Positions 1 to 8,992 of a DNA stretch of 64,000 nucleotides are shown here, one piece after another. Source of the DNA: Enterococcus_C asini_A (lineage in GTDB: Bacteria; Bacillota; Bacilli; Lactobacillales; Enterococcaceae). The DNA is taken from assembly GCF_031928785.1 (NCBI RefSeq), contig NZ_JARQAL010000005.1. The stretch is one strand, 5' to 3'. The notes under the pieces were generated by a model. The model saw nothing but the letters and a program-made list of their open reading frames with translations, was not told where the DNA came from and made no database searches. The position numbers and the translations under genes are program-made. The stretch's first letter is position 1, and each line of letters opens with the position of its first letter.

Positions 1-168
1 ATGAGAGTTGCCCGAGAAGAAATCGAAATGATGGCTCTGTATGACTATGCCGTAGTCAATGACGAAGTGCCACTAGCGGTCACCCGCATTAAAAACATCA
101 TTGCCAGCGAACATTTTCGCGTGGATCGGGTAATCGGAAAATATATTAAAATGTTAGAGGAGATGTAA
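1..168 (+). CDS. gmk: Guanylate kinase, C-terminal part (5' end outside window)
   Basis: The frame is open from base 1 and ends at TAA 166-168, giving the last 55 or so residues of guanylate kinase, which phosphorylates GMP to GDP in the cytosol. The stretch YDYAVVNDEVPLA followed by EHFRVDRVIGKY is the conserved C-terminal part of the LID and core regions in Firmicutes Gmk. The ATG at base 1 is probably an internal Met, because a full enzyme is about 200 residues. The rpoZ ribosome-binding site (GAGGAG, 157-162) lies inside its last codons, so the two genes are translationally close. This gmk-rpoZ-priA order is common in Firmicutes. Confidence 0.93.
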   Translation: MRVAREEIEMMALYDYAVVNDEVPLAVTRIKNIIASEHFRVDRVIGKYIKMLEEM

Positions 169-172
169 GCTT

Positions 173-478
173 ATGATGTTAAAACCTTCAATCGATAAGT
201 TGTTAGACCGGGTGAATTCTAAATATTCATTAGTTATCTTATCCAGTAAACGGGCTCACGAATTAGATGCAGGGGCAAAACCTACTTTAGAATCTTTTGA
301 ATCCGTAAAAGGTGTAGGTCAAGCTTTGGAAGAAATCGAAGCGGAAACTGTAATCAATGATCCACATCCTGAAATCAAACGGGCACGGATTAAATTACAA
401 GAAGACGAACGGAAAAGCCAAGAAGAAATGAAAACGAAAGAATTGGAAACCCGTATTCGCAACGAACAAAAGATTTAA
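173..478 (+). CDS. rpoZ: RNA polymerase omega subunit
   Basis: A 101-residue protein starting MMLKPSIDKLLDRVNSKYSL, the typical start of Firmicutes omega. It carries the conserved segment SKRAHEL that contacts the beta-prime subunit C-terminus. Omega helps assemble and stabilise RNA polymerase. The C-terminal third (from about residue 65) is highly charged and helical, and Lys/Glu rich, as in lactic acid bacteria. The start has a GAGGAG site 10 bases upstream, and the gene begins 4 bases after the gmk stop, so the two are cotranscribed. A hairpin terminator follows at 511-556. Confidence 0.96.
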   Translation: MMLKPSIDKLLDRVNSKYSLVILSSKRAHELDAGAKPTLESFESVKGVGQALEEIEAETVINDPHPEIKRARIKLQEDERKSQEEMKTKELETRIRNEQKI

Positions 479-510
479 AACAGTTTCTAATCCACGAGAA
501 TTATGAAAAG

Positions 511-556
511 ACCAGAAGAGCTTTCTATCTTGATAGAAACTTCTTCTGGTTTCTTA
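511..556 (+). terminator. Intrinsic terminator after rpoZ
   Basis: The arms ACCAGAAGA (511-519) and TCTTCTGGT (542-550) pair perfectly. Inner arms TTCTATC and GATAGAA also pair, and a T-rich tail follows. It ends the gmk-rpoZ unit ahead of the priA promoter. Confidence 0.7.
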
Positions 557-607
557 TTGACCTAGTGCTTCTCGCAAAAAGCTTGTCTTAACGGGGATTT
601 CCCGCTA

Positions 608-636
608 CAGACAAACAGGTAGTTTTTGGGTACAAT
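608..636 (+). promoter_or_regulatory. Candidate sigma-A promoter for priA operon
   Basis: CAGACA (608-613) and TACAAT (631-636) are separated by 17 bases. It lies between the rpoZ terminator and the priA start and would drive priA-def-fmt-rsmB-stp-prkC. The -35 match is only moderate. Confidence 0.45.
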
Positions 637-669
637 AATAGAAGAAAAAATTTGCCAAGGAGGGATACT

Positions 670-3084
670 GTGGAGAAATATGCTGAAGTTATTGTCGATG
701 TGCCAGCCATGCAAACGGATCAGCCTTTTACCTATGGCATCCCGGAAAAACTAGCAGAAATCATTAAGCCAGGAATGCGAGTCGAGGTTCCCTTTGGTAA
801 TGGCAACCGTCATATCCAAGGCTTTGTCACAGGTTTAACCAATCAAGCAATCGCTGAAACCAAAGATGTTTTGCGGGTGTTAGACTTAGAACCAGTTTTA
901 AATCAAGAACTGTTAGCCATGGCAGACTATATGAAGGAAACCACTTTCGCTTTTAAAATCACTTGTCTGCAAACGATGCTGCCAAGTGTTATGAAGGCAG
1001 AGTATCAGAAGAAATTACTGTTAAAAGATTTTATGGCAGTAAAAGAAGCTGGCGTGGATGCACTATTTGACCAAGCAGGGGAACTGGATTGGTTGAGTGC
1101 CCAAAATAGCGGGCAACTAGGCACCTTATTGAAATTACGTCAAGCTGGGGCTATTAGTTTGCGTTATGAAGTACATACGAAAAACAAAGTCAAAACCATC
1201 CGTTTGGTGACACCTACTTTGTCACCAGAAGAGTTTGTGACGGCAAAAAATCAGTTGAAGAAAACCGCCATCCGCAAATCTCAGCTATTAACTATGCTGG
1301 AAGCGGCAGCAGGTGAGTCTTTGCCAGTAAAGCAGTACACCCAGCAAGGAATCTCCACGAATGTCTTAAATCAAGGAGCAGAAAGTGGCTGGTTGAGTTT
1401 TTCTGAGGTGGAGACTTATCGGGATCCTTTTGAAAATCGAGAATTTGAACAGACCACAGCTTTGGCATTAAATGAAGATCAGTTGGTTGCGGTAACGGCG
1501 ATTAATGAAGCAGCTCAAAAACAAGAAGCCCGCACCTTTTTACTGGAAGGAATTACTGGTAGCGGGAAGACTGAAGTTTATTTGCAAAGTATTGCCCAAG
1601 TGATTGCAGCTGGTAAAAGTGCAATTATGCTAGTACCGGAAATCGCCTTAACTCCTCAAATGGTAGAACGGTTTAAAAGTCGTTTAGGGGACGCCGTGGC
1701 AGTTTTACACAGCGCTTTGTCCCAAGGAGAACGCTATGATGAATGGCGAAAAATCGAACGGGGAGAAGCTAAAGTGGTAGTGGGAGCTCGTTCAGCAATT
1801 TTTGCTCCTTTAGAAAATATTGGTTTGATTATCGTGGATGAAGAGCATGAAGCCACCTATAAACAAGATGAAACTCCCCGTTACCATGCAAGAGATTTGG
1901 CCATTTGGCGAGGTGGGTATCATCAGTGTCCTGTCGTTCTCGGCAGTGCCACGCCTTCCTTGGAATCTCGAGCCCGAGCTCAGAAGAATGTTTACACGCT
2001 GTTGCGCTTACGCCAGCGGGCGAATCCTGAGGCTAGCCTGCCGAGTGTGGCGATTGTGGATATGAAAGAAGAATACAGCCACAAAAATCCAGGAAATTTC
2101 TCTCAAGTTTTAAAAGAAAAAATTGCGGACCGCTTAGCAAATGACGAACAAATCGTACTCTTATTAAATCGTCGGGGTTATTCTTCATTTGTTATGTGTC
2201 GAGATTGTGGTCATGTGGTAGATTGTCCGAACTGTGACATCTCGCTAACTTTGCACATGGATGTCAAGCGCCTGCGCTGTCATTACTGTGGTCACGAAGA
2301 AGCCATTCCCAATACTTGTCCGGAATGTGGCAGTCGCAAAATTCGTTATTATGGCACTGGGACCCAAAAAGTCCAAGAAGAACTACAAGGACTTTTTCCT
2401 GACGCCAAGATTTTGCGGATGGATGTGGATACCACACGGAAAAAAGGCGCCCATGAAAAAATTTTACGAGCTTTTGGGGAGAAAAAAGCCCAGATCTTGC
2501 TAGGAACACAAATGATTGCCAAGGGGCTGGATTTCCCTGATATTACTTTAGTCGGTGTCTTAAATGCAGACACGGCTTTGAACTTGCCAGACTTTCGCGC
2601 CAGTGAGCGGACTTTCCAGCTCTTAACTCAAGTCAGTGGTCGAGCAGGCCGAGCGGAAAAAGCCGGTGAAGTTTTGATTCAAACTTTTAATCCGGAGCAT
2701 TATGCAATTCAACTAGCCCAGCAACAAGACTATGAGGCTTTTTACCAACAAGAGATGTTTATTCGCCATCAAAGTGGGTATCCCCCTTATTATTACACGG
2801 TGAAAATTACCGTGAGTCATGAAGAAGAGCAAAAAGCGGCGCAAAAACTCTTTTTATTAGCCAATGAATTGAGTAAACAATTGACGCCTCAAGCGATTTT
2901 CCTTGGACCCACACCGGGAAATGTAGCTCGAGTGAAAAAGCGCTATTACTATCAGTTGATTATTAAATATAAAAAAGAGCCTTATTTGCAACAGGCTTTA
3001 GAGCAAATTTTGGTAACCAGTCAACAAGACCAGCGCCAAGGACTTTTAGTTTCCATTGACAATGAACCGATGAATTTTATTTAG
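670..3084 (+). CDS. priA: Primosomal protein N' (replication restart helicase PriA)
   Basis: An 804-residue superfamily 2 helicase that reloads the replisome at stalled forks. Visible in order: N-terminal 3'-DNA-binding domain (EVIVDVPAMQTDQPFTYG), Walker A motif GITGSGKTEVY near residue 300, DEEH Walker B box, two zinc-binding clusters with CxxCxH / CPNC and CHYC / CPECG spacing, then the conserved helicase C-terminus (QVSGRAGR). Reading can extend to a TTG at 652, but the AAGGAGG site lies inside that extension at 657-663 and is correctly spaced for GTG 670, which also matches the family N-terminus. First gene of the priA-def-fmt-rsmB-stp-prkC cluster. Confidence 0.95.
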   Translation: MEKYAEVIVDVPAMQTDQPFTYGIPEKLAEIIKPGMRVEVPFGNGNRHIQGFVTGLTNQAIAETKDVLRVLDLEPVLNQELLAMADYMKETTFAFKITCLQTMLPSVMKAEYQKKLLLKDFMAVKEAGVDALFDQAGELDWLSAQNSGQLGTLLKLRQAGAISLRYEVHTKNKVKTIRLVTPTLSPEEFVTAKNQLKKTAIRKSQLLTMLEAAAGESLPVKQYTQQGISTNVLNQGAESGWLSFSEVETYRDPFENREFEQTTALALNEDQLVAVTAINEAAQKQEARTFLLEGITGSGKTEVYLQSIAQVIAAGKSAIMLVPEIALTPQMVERFKSRLGDAVAVLHSALSQGERYDEWRKIERGEAKVVVGARSAIFAPLENIGLIIVDEEHEATYKQDETPRYHARDLAIWRGGYHQCPVVLGSATPSLESRARAQKNVYTLLRLRQRANPEASLPSVAIVDMKEEYSHKNPGNFSQVLKEKIADRLANDEQIVLLLNRRGYSSFVMCRDCGHVVDCPNCDISLTLHMDVKRLRCHYCGHEEAIPNTCPECGSRKIRYYGTGTQKVQEELQGLFPDAKILRMDVDTTRKKGAHEKILRAFGEKKAQILLGTQMIAKGLDFPDITLVGVLNADTALNLPDFRASERTFQLLTQVSGRAGRAEKAGEVLIQTFNPEHYAIQLAQQQDYEAFYQQEMFIRHQSGYPPYYYTVKITVSHEEEQKAAQKLFLLANELSKQLTPQAIFLGPTPGNVARVKKRYYYQLIIKYKKEPYLQQALEQILVTSQQDQRQGLLVSIDNEPMNFI

Positions 3085-3109
3085 TAAGGTTACAAGAAAA
3101 GGAGTACCG

Positions 3110-3601
3110 ATGATTTTACCTTTAGTACTAAATCCTGATGAACGCCTGAAAAAGGCTTGCCAGCCGGTTTTGGAAATTACCGCAGATATTGAAAGGTTAT
3201 TGGATAATCTGGGAGAAACGATGATTGCTCATGATGGAGTGGGCCTGGCTGCTCCCCAAGTAGGGAAAAATCTACAAGTGGCAGTAGTAGAAGAAGACGA
3301 AGGCGCCCTCATTGAACTGATTAATCCTAAAATTGTGAAAGCCACTGGCAAAACAATTGATGTGGAAGGCTGTTTAAGTATTCCCCATGTTTACGGCACT
3401 GTCCAACGCGCCCAAAAGATCGTAGTCCATTACTATGATCGAGAAGGAGACGAGATGGAGCTAGTGGCCTATGATTATTTAGCTCGAGCCATTCAACATG
3501 AAATCGATCACTTGCAAGGGATTTTATTTACAGAAAAGATGATTGAACAAATTCCGGAAGAAAAGTTAGAAAGCTATATGGAGGCGAAGCACGATGACTA
3601 A
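3110..3601 (+). CDS. def: Peptide deformylase
   Basis: A 163-residue metalloenzyme that removes the N-formyl group from new proteins. All three family motifs are present: GVGLAAPQVG, EGCLS with the metal-ligand Cys88, and QHEIDH with His130 and His134 as ligands and Glu131 as catalyst. It starts at ATG after AAAAGGAG and its 3' end overlaps fmt by 8 bases, the usual def-fmt pairing in which one enzyme adds and the other removes the formyl group. It is the short DefA-like form; enterococci often have a second, longer deformylase elsewhere. Confidence 0.95.
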   Translation: MILPLVLNPDERLKKACQPVLEITADIERLLDNLGETMIAHDGVGLAAPQVGKNLQVAVVEEDEGALIELINPKIVKATGKTIDVEGCLSIPHVYGTVQRAQKIVVHYYDREGDEMELVAYDYLARAIQHEIDHLQGILFTEKMIEQIPEEKLESYMEAKHDD

Positions 3602-4538
3602 ACTTGTATTTATGGGTACCCCCGCTTTTTCCGTGCCAATTTTAGAAGGCTTGGTTGAAGCAGGCTATGAAGTTCTAGCGGTGGTGACTCAACCAGATCG
3701 GCCTGTGGGGCGCAAAAAGACCATTACCCCAACCCCAGTCAAAGTAGCGGCGGAAAAATTGGGCTTAGAAGTATTACAACCGGAAAAAATCAGCGGTTCT
3801 TTGGAAATGGACAGAATTGCGGAATTAGCGCCGGATCTATTAGTGACGGCAGCTTTCGGTCAATTTTTACCAGAAAAACTGTTGCAAGTACCTCCCTTTG
3901 GCGCAATTAATGTCCATGCTTCCTTATTGCCCAAATACCGCGGCGGGGCGCCAGTGCATTATGCCATTATGAACGGGGATGCACAAACTGGAGTTACCAT
4001 TATGGAAATGATCAAAAAAATGGATGCCGGGGCGATTTACAGCCAAGCCTCTTTGCCGATTACAAAACAAGATGATGTAGGCACCATGTTTGATAAACTC
4101 AGTCTATTAGGTCGGGATTTATTACTGGAAACATTGCCCAAACTCTTAGCTGGGGAATTGGAAAAAATACCTCAAGCAGAAGATCAAGTGACGTTTTCAC
4201 CTAATATTTCTCGGGAACAAGAAGCCGTGGATTGGACTAAAACCGCTGAGTTAATCGACTGCCAAGTACGGGGCATGCGGCCGTGGCCAATCGCTTTTAC
4301 CATGTACCAAGGAGTGCGCTGGAAATTATGGAACGTGCGGCCATTAACCGAGACGACTGCAGAAGCACCGGGCACAATCATCCGCAAAGACAAAAAAGAA
4401 CTGTGGGTTGCTTGTGGGGAAGGATCCGTTTTAGCCATTGAAGAATTGCAACCAGCCGGTAAAGGCCGACAAGGAATTCAAGCGTTTCTAAATGGTGTGG
4501 GCCAAAGTGTTGCAGTGGGCCAAAAGTTGGGAGAATAA
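3594..4538 (+). CDS. fmt: Methionyl-tRNA formyltransferase
   Basis: A 314-residue enzyme that transfers a formyl group from 10-formyl-tetrahydrofolate to Met-tRNAi. The N-terminal formyltransferase fold begins LVFMGTPAFSVPIL. The folate and catalytic region reads INVHASLLPKYRGGAPVHYA, with the Asn, His and the SLLPKYRGGAP loop typical of the family, followed by GVTIMEMIKKMDAG. The C-terminal OB-like tRNA-binding domain starts near residue 205. It overlaps def by 8 bases and ends 1 base before the rsmB start, so the genes are translationally coupled. Confidence 0.96.
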   Translation: MTKLVFMGTPAFSVPILEGLVEAGYEVLAVVTQPDRPVGRKKTITPTPVKVAAEKLGLEVLQPEKISGSLEMDRIAELAPDLLVTAAFGQFLPEKLLQVPPFGAINVHASLLPKYRGGAPVHYAIMNGDAQTGVTIMEMIKKMDAGAIYSQASLPITKQDDVGTMFDKLSLLGRDLLLETLPKLLAGELEKIPQAEDQVTFSPNISREQEAVDWTKTAELIDCQVRGMRPWPIAFTMYQGVRWKLWNVRPLTETTAEAPGTIIRKDKKELWVACGEGSVLAIEELQPAGKGRQGIQAFLNGVGQSVAVGQKLGE

Positions 4539-4539
4539 G

Positions 4540-5928
4540 ATGACAGAAAGCAAAAAAAGCGCCAAAAAAACCAGTCCTAAAAATCATCCATTGGAAAGTT
4601 CTGCTCGTTTAGCAGCGCTACAAGCTTTAGAGCGAGTGGCTAAAGGTGGCGCTTATTCCAATTTATTGATTAATGAAGTGGTGAAACAGGGGCGATTAAG
4701 TGACAAGGATCGTCGGTTGTTAACCGAGATTCTCTATGGCACCATTGCTCGCCAGTTGTTATTGGATTACTACTTAACCCCTTTTTTGAAAAAAAGCAAA
4801 AAGGTGGATCTCTGGGTTCGACTGCTGCTACAGCTTTCACTATTTCAAATGCTTTATTTGGATAAGGTGCCGGATCACGGTGTTATTAATGAAGCAGTAG
4901 AAATCGCCAAATACCGAGGTAATCCGGGAGCAGCAAAGTTTGTCAATGGTGTTTTACGCAATGTGCAGCGTCAAGGAGTTCCCGAAATTACGGCTATTTC
5001 TGACCCCATAAAACGCTTAGCTACCGAGATTAGTATGCCATTATGGATAACGGAAAAACTTGTGAATCAATTAGGCATGGAAGAAACCCGCAAGTTAGGG
5101 CTTTCTTTATTGGAACCAAGTCATGTGTCTGCTCGAGTGGATACGCGCTTTATCAGTCGCGAGTCGGCGATTGCAACATTGGCCCAAGAAGGAATCGAAG
5201 CCGTGGCAAGTCTCGTCTCACCTTATGGGATTGTGGCTAAAAAAGGCTTTTTAGCGGGCAGTAGTCTCTTTAAAGCCGGCAAGATTACCGTACAAGATGA
5301 GAGCTCCATGTTAGTAGCCCCTGTCTTACAAGTTCAAGCAGACAGCGAAGTCTTGGACGCCTGTGCCGCTCCCGGGGGGAAAACCACTCATATCGCAACT
5401 TTCTTAAATGAAGAAGCGGGTGGCAGTGTGACGGCTTTAGATATTCACAAGCAAAAAGTGAAGTTGATTGCGGAAAACGCCCAACGCCTTCATGTGGAAA
5501 ATGTGGTTTATCCTGAACAATTGGATGCGCGAACAGTGGGGGAACATTTCCGTCCTGATTATTTTGATCGGATTTTGGTGGATGCCCCTTGTTCTGGTCT
5601 AGGATTAATGCGCCGAAAACCGGATTTAAAATATCAGAAGCAACCAGCAGACTTTGTGCGGTTGCCAGAAATTCAGTTGGCAATTTTAAACAGTGTGGCA
5701 CCAACCTTGAAATCAGGGGGACTCTTAGTGTACAGTACGTGTACCATTACCCCAGAAGAAAACCAAGAGGTAGTGGCGGCCTTTTTAGCTAGTCATCCTG
5801 ATTTTGAATTGCAACCAATTGTCGCAAATGAATTGGTGCAAGGAGAAATTCAAGACGGCTTGTTGACTATTTATCCCCAACGTTTCATGACCGATGGCTT
5901 TTTCATTAGCTGTCTGAAGAAAGTATAA
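4540..5928 (+). CDS. rsmB: 16S rRNA (cytosine-967-C5) methyltransferase
   Basis: A 462-residue RsmB (Sun/Fmu) enzyme. The N-terminal third is a NusB-like RNA-binding domain (ARLAALQALERVAKGGAYSN onward). The C-terminal Rossmann domain has the SAM motif DACAAPGGKTTH, the PCSG motif with one catalytic Cys, and the YSTCT motif with the nucleophilic Cys, as in m5C RNA methyltransferases. ATG 4540 is chosen because the frame upstream overlaps fmt and adds 16 unrelated residues. Its ribosome-binding site is weak (GGGAGA), suggesting coupling to fmt. A Lys/Ser-rich N-terminal tail precedes the NusB-like part. Confidence 0.93.
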   Translation: MTESKKSAKKTSPKNHPLESSARLAALQALERVAKGGAYSNLLINEVVKQGRLSDKDRRLLTEILYGTIARQLLLDYYLTPFLKKSKKVDLWVRLLLQLSLFQMLYLDKVPDHGVINEAVEIAKYRGNPGAAKFVNGVLRNVQRQGVPEITAISDPIKRLATEISMPLWITEKLVNQLGMEETRKLGLSLLEPSHVSARVDTRFISRESAIATLAQEGIEAVASLVSPYGIVAKKGFLAGSSLFKAGKITVQDESSMLVAPVLQVQADSEVLDACAAPGGKTTHIATFLNEEAGGSVTALDIHKQKVKLIAENAQRLHVENVVYPEQLDARTVGEHFRPDYFDRILVDAPCSGLGLMRRKPDLKYQKQPADFVRLPEIQLAILNSVAPTLKSGGLLVYSTCTITPEENQEVVAAFLASHPDFELQPIVANELVQGEIQDGLLTIYPQRFMTDGFFISCLKKV

Positions 5929-5944
5929 CGAGGTGAACCATTAG

Positions 5945-6685
5945 ATGGAAATCATAATTCGTTCCGATATTGGACAAAAACGCAGTAGCAATCAAGATTT
6001 TGCGGCAACTTTTGAAAATCAAGCAAATATCCCATTGTTGATTTTGGCCGATGGTATGGGTGGGCATCAAGCAGGTGATTTAGCCAGCCGTTCTACCGTA
6101 GAAGACATCGGTGCTTTGTGGCAAACAACCGATTTAGCTGATCCAGAAAAAACCGCTTCTTGGTTAGTCCAAACGATTCAAAGGGAAAATCAAGTGATTT
6201 ACAATAAAGGGCAAGAACAAATGCAGACTACCGGCATGGGTACCACCATTGTAGCCAGCGGTATTTTTGACAAGAATTATATTATCGCCCATGTAGGAGA
6301 CAGCCGAGCCTATCTTTTGCGCCAAGGCCGCTTAAATCAGCTAACAGAAGACCATTCTTTGGTCAATGAATTGGTACGCCAAGGAGAAATCACCAAAGAA
6401 ATGGCGGCTACTCATCCTCGCCGAAACGTATTGACCCGCTCTGTGGGAATGCCCGGAGATGTAGCTGTGGATGTGACTGATGTAGCTGCTTTTCCTGAAG
6501 ATATTTTGCTAATTGCTTCAGATGGCTTGACCAATATGATCACAGAAGCTGAAATTGCCGAAATTTTGGCGAATGGTCACAGCTTGGCGGATCGAGCAGA
6601 TGAACTGATACGAAGAGCCAATGAGCAAGGCGGCGTGGATAATATCACCGTGCTTTTGTGTGAACGAGGAGGTCATGAGCAATGA
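5945..6685 (+). CDS. stp: PP2C-family serine/threonine phosphatase
   Basis: A 246-residue PPM/PP2C phosphatase that reverses phosphorylation by the neighbouring PASTA kinase. The metal-binding motifs are visible: RSDIGQKRSSNQD near the N-terminus, ILADGMGGHQAGD, HVGDSRAYLL, LIASDGLTNM and GGVDNITVLL at the C-terminus. It is cytosolic, with no membrane segment. It overlaps prkC by 4 bases (ATGA), the standard arrangement of phosphatase and kinase pairs such as IreP/IreK of E. faecalis, which control cell-wall stress responses and cephalosporin tolerance. Confidence 0.95.
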   Translation: MEIIIRSDIGQKRSSNQDFAATFENQANIPLLILADGMGGHQAGDLASRSTVEDIGALWQTTDLADPEKTASWLVQTIQRENQVIYNKGQEQMQTTGMGTTIVASGIFDKNYIIAHVGDSRAYLLRQGRLNQLTEDHSLVNELVRQGEITKEMAATHPRRNVLTRSVGMPGDVAVDVTDVAAFPEDILLIASDGLTNMITEAEIAEILANGHSLADRADELIRRANEQGGVDNITVLLCERGGHEQ

Positions 6686-8886
6686 TCGAAATCGGCAAAA
6701 AAATCAGTGGCCGCTACTTAATTGTAGGCAATATTGGTTCTGGTGGTATGGCGAATGTTTACTTGGCGCAAGATTTAATCTTGGATCGAGAAGTGGCAGT
6801 CAAAGTATTACGCTTTGACTTTCAAAACGATCAAGCTGCTATTCGTCGTTTTCAACGGGAAGCCTTAGCGGTTACAGAGCTGGTTCATCCAAATATCGTT
6901 TCGGTTTATGATGTGGGTGAAGAAGACGGCATGCAGTATTTGGTCATGGAATACGTGAAAGGGATGGACTTGAAGCGTTATATCCAGACTCGCTATCCGA
7001 TTCCTTATTTGACTATAGTAGAGATCATGGAACAAATTTTATCCGCCATTGCTTTGGCCCATGATCATCGGATTATTCACCGAGATTTAAAGCCACAAAA
7101 TATTTTGATCAATGAAGATGGTGTGGTCAAAATCGTGGACTTCGGTATTGCCATCGCTTTATCGGAAACCTCTATTACCCAGACCAATTCCATGTTAGGC
7201 TCTGTGCATTACTTATCGCCAGAGCAAGCCCGGGGCAGTATGGCCACCAATCAGTCCGATCTTTACGCTATTGGAATCATCCTCTATGAAATGCTAACCG
7301 GAAAAGTACCTTTTGATGGAGAATCGGCAGTCACCATCGCTTTAAAACATTTTCAAGAAGACATTCCCTCGGTGCGCATCTATGATCCAAATGTACCGCA
7401 ATCATTGGAAAACGTGGTCTTACACGCTACGGCCAAAGACCCTGCCGATCGCTACAAAACCGCCGATGAGATGAATCAAGACATCTCAAGTGCACTATTG
7501 CCAGAACGGCTCAATGAACCCCGTTGGCAACCTCACTCTATGTTAGATGAGACTCGTGTGTTAACTCCAGTGGAAGCCAGTGAAATTGCACCAAAAGAAG
7601 TTCCACCAGTAATACCTGCGACAACTCCAGAACCTGAAGTAGAGCCTGAGCCTAAGAAAAAGAAAAAATGGTGGTTAATTCCCCTCTTTTTGATCTTAGC
7701 AGCTGCTGGAGGATTAGCTTACGCTGTCCTTGGGGGAGGACAATCGGAAATCACTGTGCCTAACCTTGAAAATATGACAGAAGCCGCCGCTCGAGAAAAA
7801 TTAACAGCAGTAGGCTTGACCCCGGCAGTGGATGTCAAAGAAATCCCCAGCGATGAAATTGACGAAGGACGGGTAGTCAAAAGCGATCCCGGTATCGGAG
7901 ACGTGGTAAAAAAGAAAGCCGAAGTCACCCTTTACTTAAGCTCTGGTAGTAAAAAAATTGCAATGGACGATTATAGCGGCCAAACCTATAAAGAAGCTCA
8001 AACAGCTTTAATCAAATTAGGCTTTAAAGAAAGCAACCTCTCCACCACTACTGAATACAATGACACTGTAGAAAAAGGGGATATTATTTCTCAAACGCCG
8101 GCGGTTGGCACCGAAGTAACCCCGGAAGAACAAGAAGTGACCTTTGTGATTTCTGATGGAGTGGAACCGATCACCATGGAGAACTATCTGAATTGGAATC
8201 AGGCAGATGCTTATAGTGATTTAACTACGCAAGGTATTGCAGAAAACCATATTAAAATCGAAGAAGATTACAGCAGTGAGTATGCTGCCGGGACTGTTAT
8301 GAAGCAATCTCCTGGTGCCGGCAAAGAAGTCATCCCCGGTGATACTGTGGTGACCTTAGTAATCAGTCGCGGGCAAAGCGAGTTAACCTTGGAAAGTTTG
8401 AAAGGAAAAAGCCTGAGTGAAGCCCAAAGCTATCTATCAGAGCAAGGATTGGTCCAAGGAGATACGACAGAAGAGTATTCTAAAGATGTCCCTGAAGGCC
8501 AGGTTATTTCTACAAGCCCAGAAGCTGGCAGTAAAGTTGCCATTGGTTCTAGCGTGTCACTCATCGTCTCAAAAGGTAAAGAACCAGAAGCCGAAGTTAC
8601 AGATTATACGGTGAGGTACTCTGCTAGCTACGACACTGAGGGCACCCAAACCAGCAGTGGTGAAGATTTACCAGAACAAAAGATCAAAGTTTGGATTGTG
8701 GATCATAAGAACAAAAATAAAAAAGAAGTGGATAGCTTCACTTTAAAATCTGCTAGCCAGCAACACACTGGAACGGTTACCGTTTCAATCGCAGAAGGAG
8801 AGAGTGCGACAATTTATTATCAGCGGGATAATGGTACTGTGGAAGAAGAGACCGTTACCGGAGATGCGACAATTACAATTCATTGA
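6682..8886 (+). CDS. prkC: PASTA-domain serine/threonine protein kinase (PrkC/IreK type)
   Basis: A 734-residue membrane kinase that senses cell-wall material. The cytosolic kinase domain (about 1-275) has a glycine-rich loop, ATP-binding Lys41, HRDLKPQN (Asp135) and DFGIA. An acidic juxtamembrane linker leads to a single membrane helix at about 330-350 after a KKKKK stop-transfer stretch. Four PASTA repeats follow to about residue 635. A further extracellular domain of about 100 residues, rich in beta strand and without PASTA consensus, ends the protein. The usual downstream neighbours rsgA-rpe-thiN are displaced by nearly 20 kb here; a terminator follows at 8895. Confidence 0.95.
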   Translation: MIEIGKKISGRYLIVGNIGSGGMANVYLAQDLILDREVAVKVLRFDFQNDQAAIRRFQREALAVTELVHPNIVSVYDVGEEDGMQYLVMEYVKGMDLKRYIQTRYPIPYLTIVEIMEQILSAIALAHDHRIIHRDLKPQNILINEDGVVKIVDFGIAIALSETSITQTNSMLGSVHYLSPEQARGSMATNQSDLYAIGIILYEMLTGKVPFDGESAVTIALKHFQEDIPSVRIYDPNVPQSLENVVLHATAKDPADRYKTADEMNQDISSALLPERLNEPRWQPHSMLDETRVLTPVEASEIAPKEVPPVIPATTPEPEVEPEPKKKKKWWLIPLFLILAAAGGLAYAVLGGGQSEITVPNLENMTEAAAREKLTAVGLTPAVDVKEIPSDEIDEGRVVKSDPGIGDVVKKKAEVTLYLSSGSKKIAMDDYSGQTYKEAQTALIKLGFKESNLSTTTEYNDTVEKGDIISQTPAVGTEVTPEEQEVTFVISDGVEPITMENYLNWNQADAYSDLTTQGIAENHIKIEEDYSSEYAAGTVMKQSPGAGKEVIPGDTVVTLVISRGQSELTLESLKGKSLSEAQSYLSEQGLVQGDTTEEYSKDVPEGQVISTSPEAGSKVAIGSSVSLIVSKGKEPEAEVTDYTVRYSASYDTEGTQTSSGEDLPEQKIKVWIVDHKNKNKKEVDSFTLKSASQQHTGTVTVSIAEGESATIYYQRDNGTVEEETVTGDATITIH

Positions 8887-8894
8887 TAGAAACA

Positions 8895-8929
8895 CCAAAA
8901 AAGGAGATGCCGTGGCATTTCCTTTTTTT
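8895..8929 (+). terminator. Intrinsic terminator after prkC
   Basis: GGAGATGCC pairs with GGCATTTCC (one G-U pair) across a very short loop and is followed by seven T residues. It closes the priA-to-prkC operon and marks the left edge of the surface island. Confidence 0.8.
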
Positions 8930-8992
8930 AATGATTTCATATTTTTAATTAATCGAATCCTGTATCGAATGAGCAAGAGACACCCAGGTTGC

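Noticed and set aside
652..669. TTG at 652 as the start of priA.
   Set aside because: The AAGGAGG ribosome-binding site lies within this extension and GTG 670 gives the normal PriA N-terminus.
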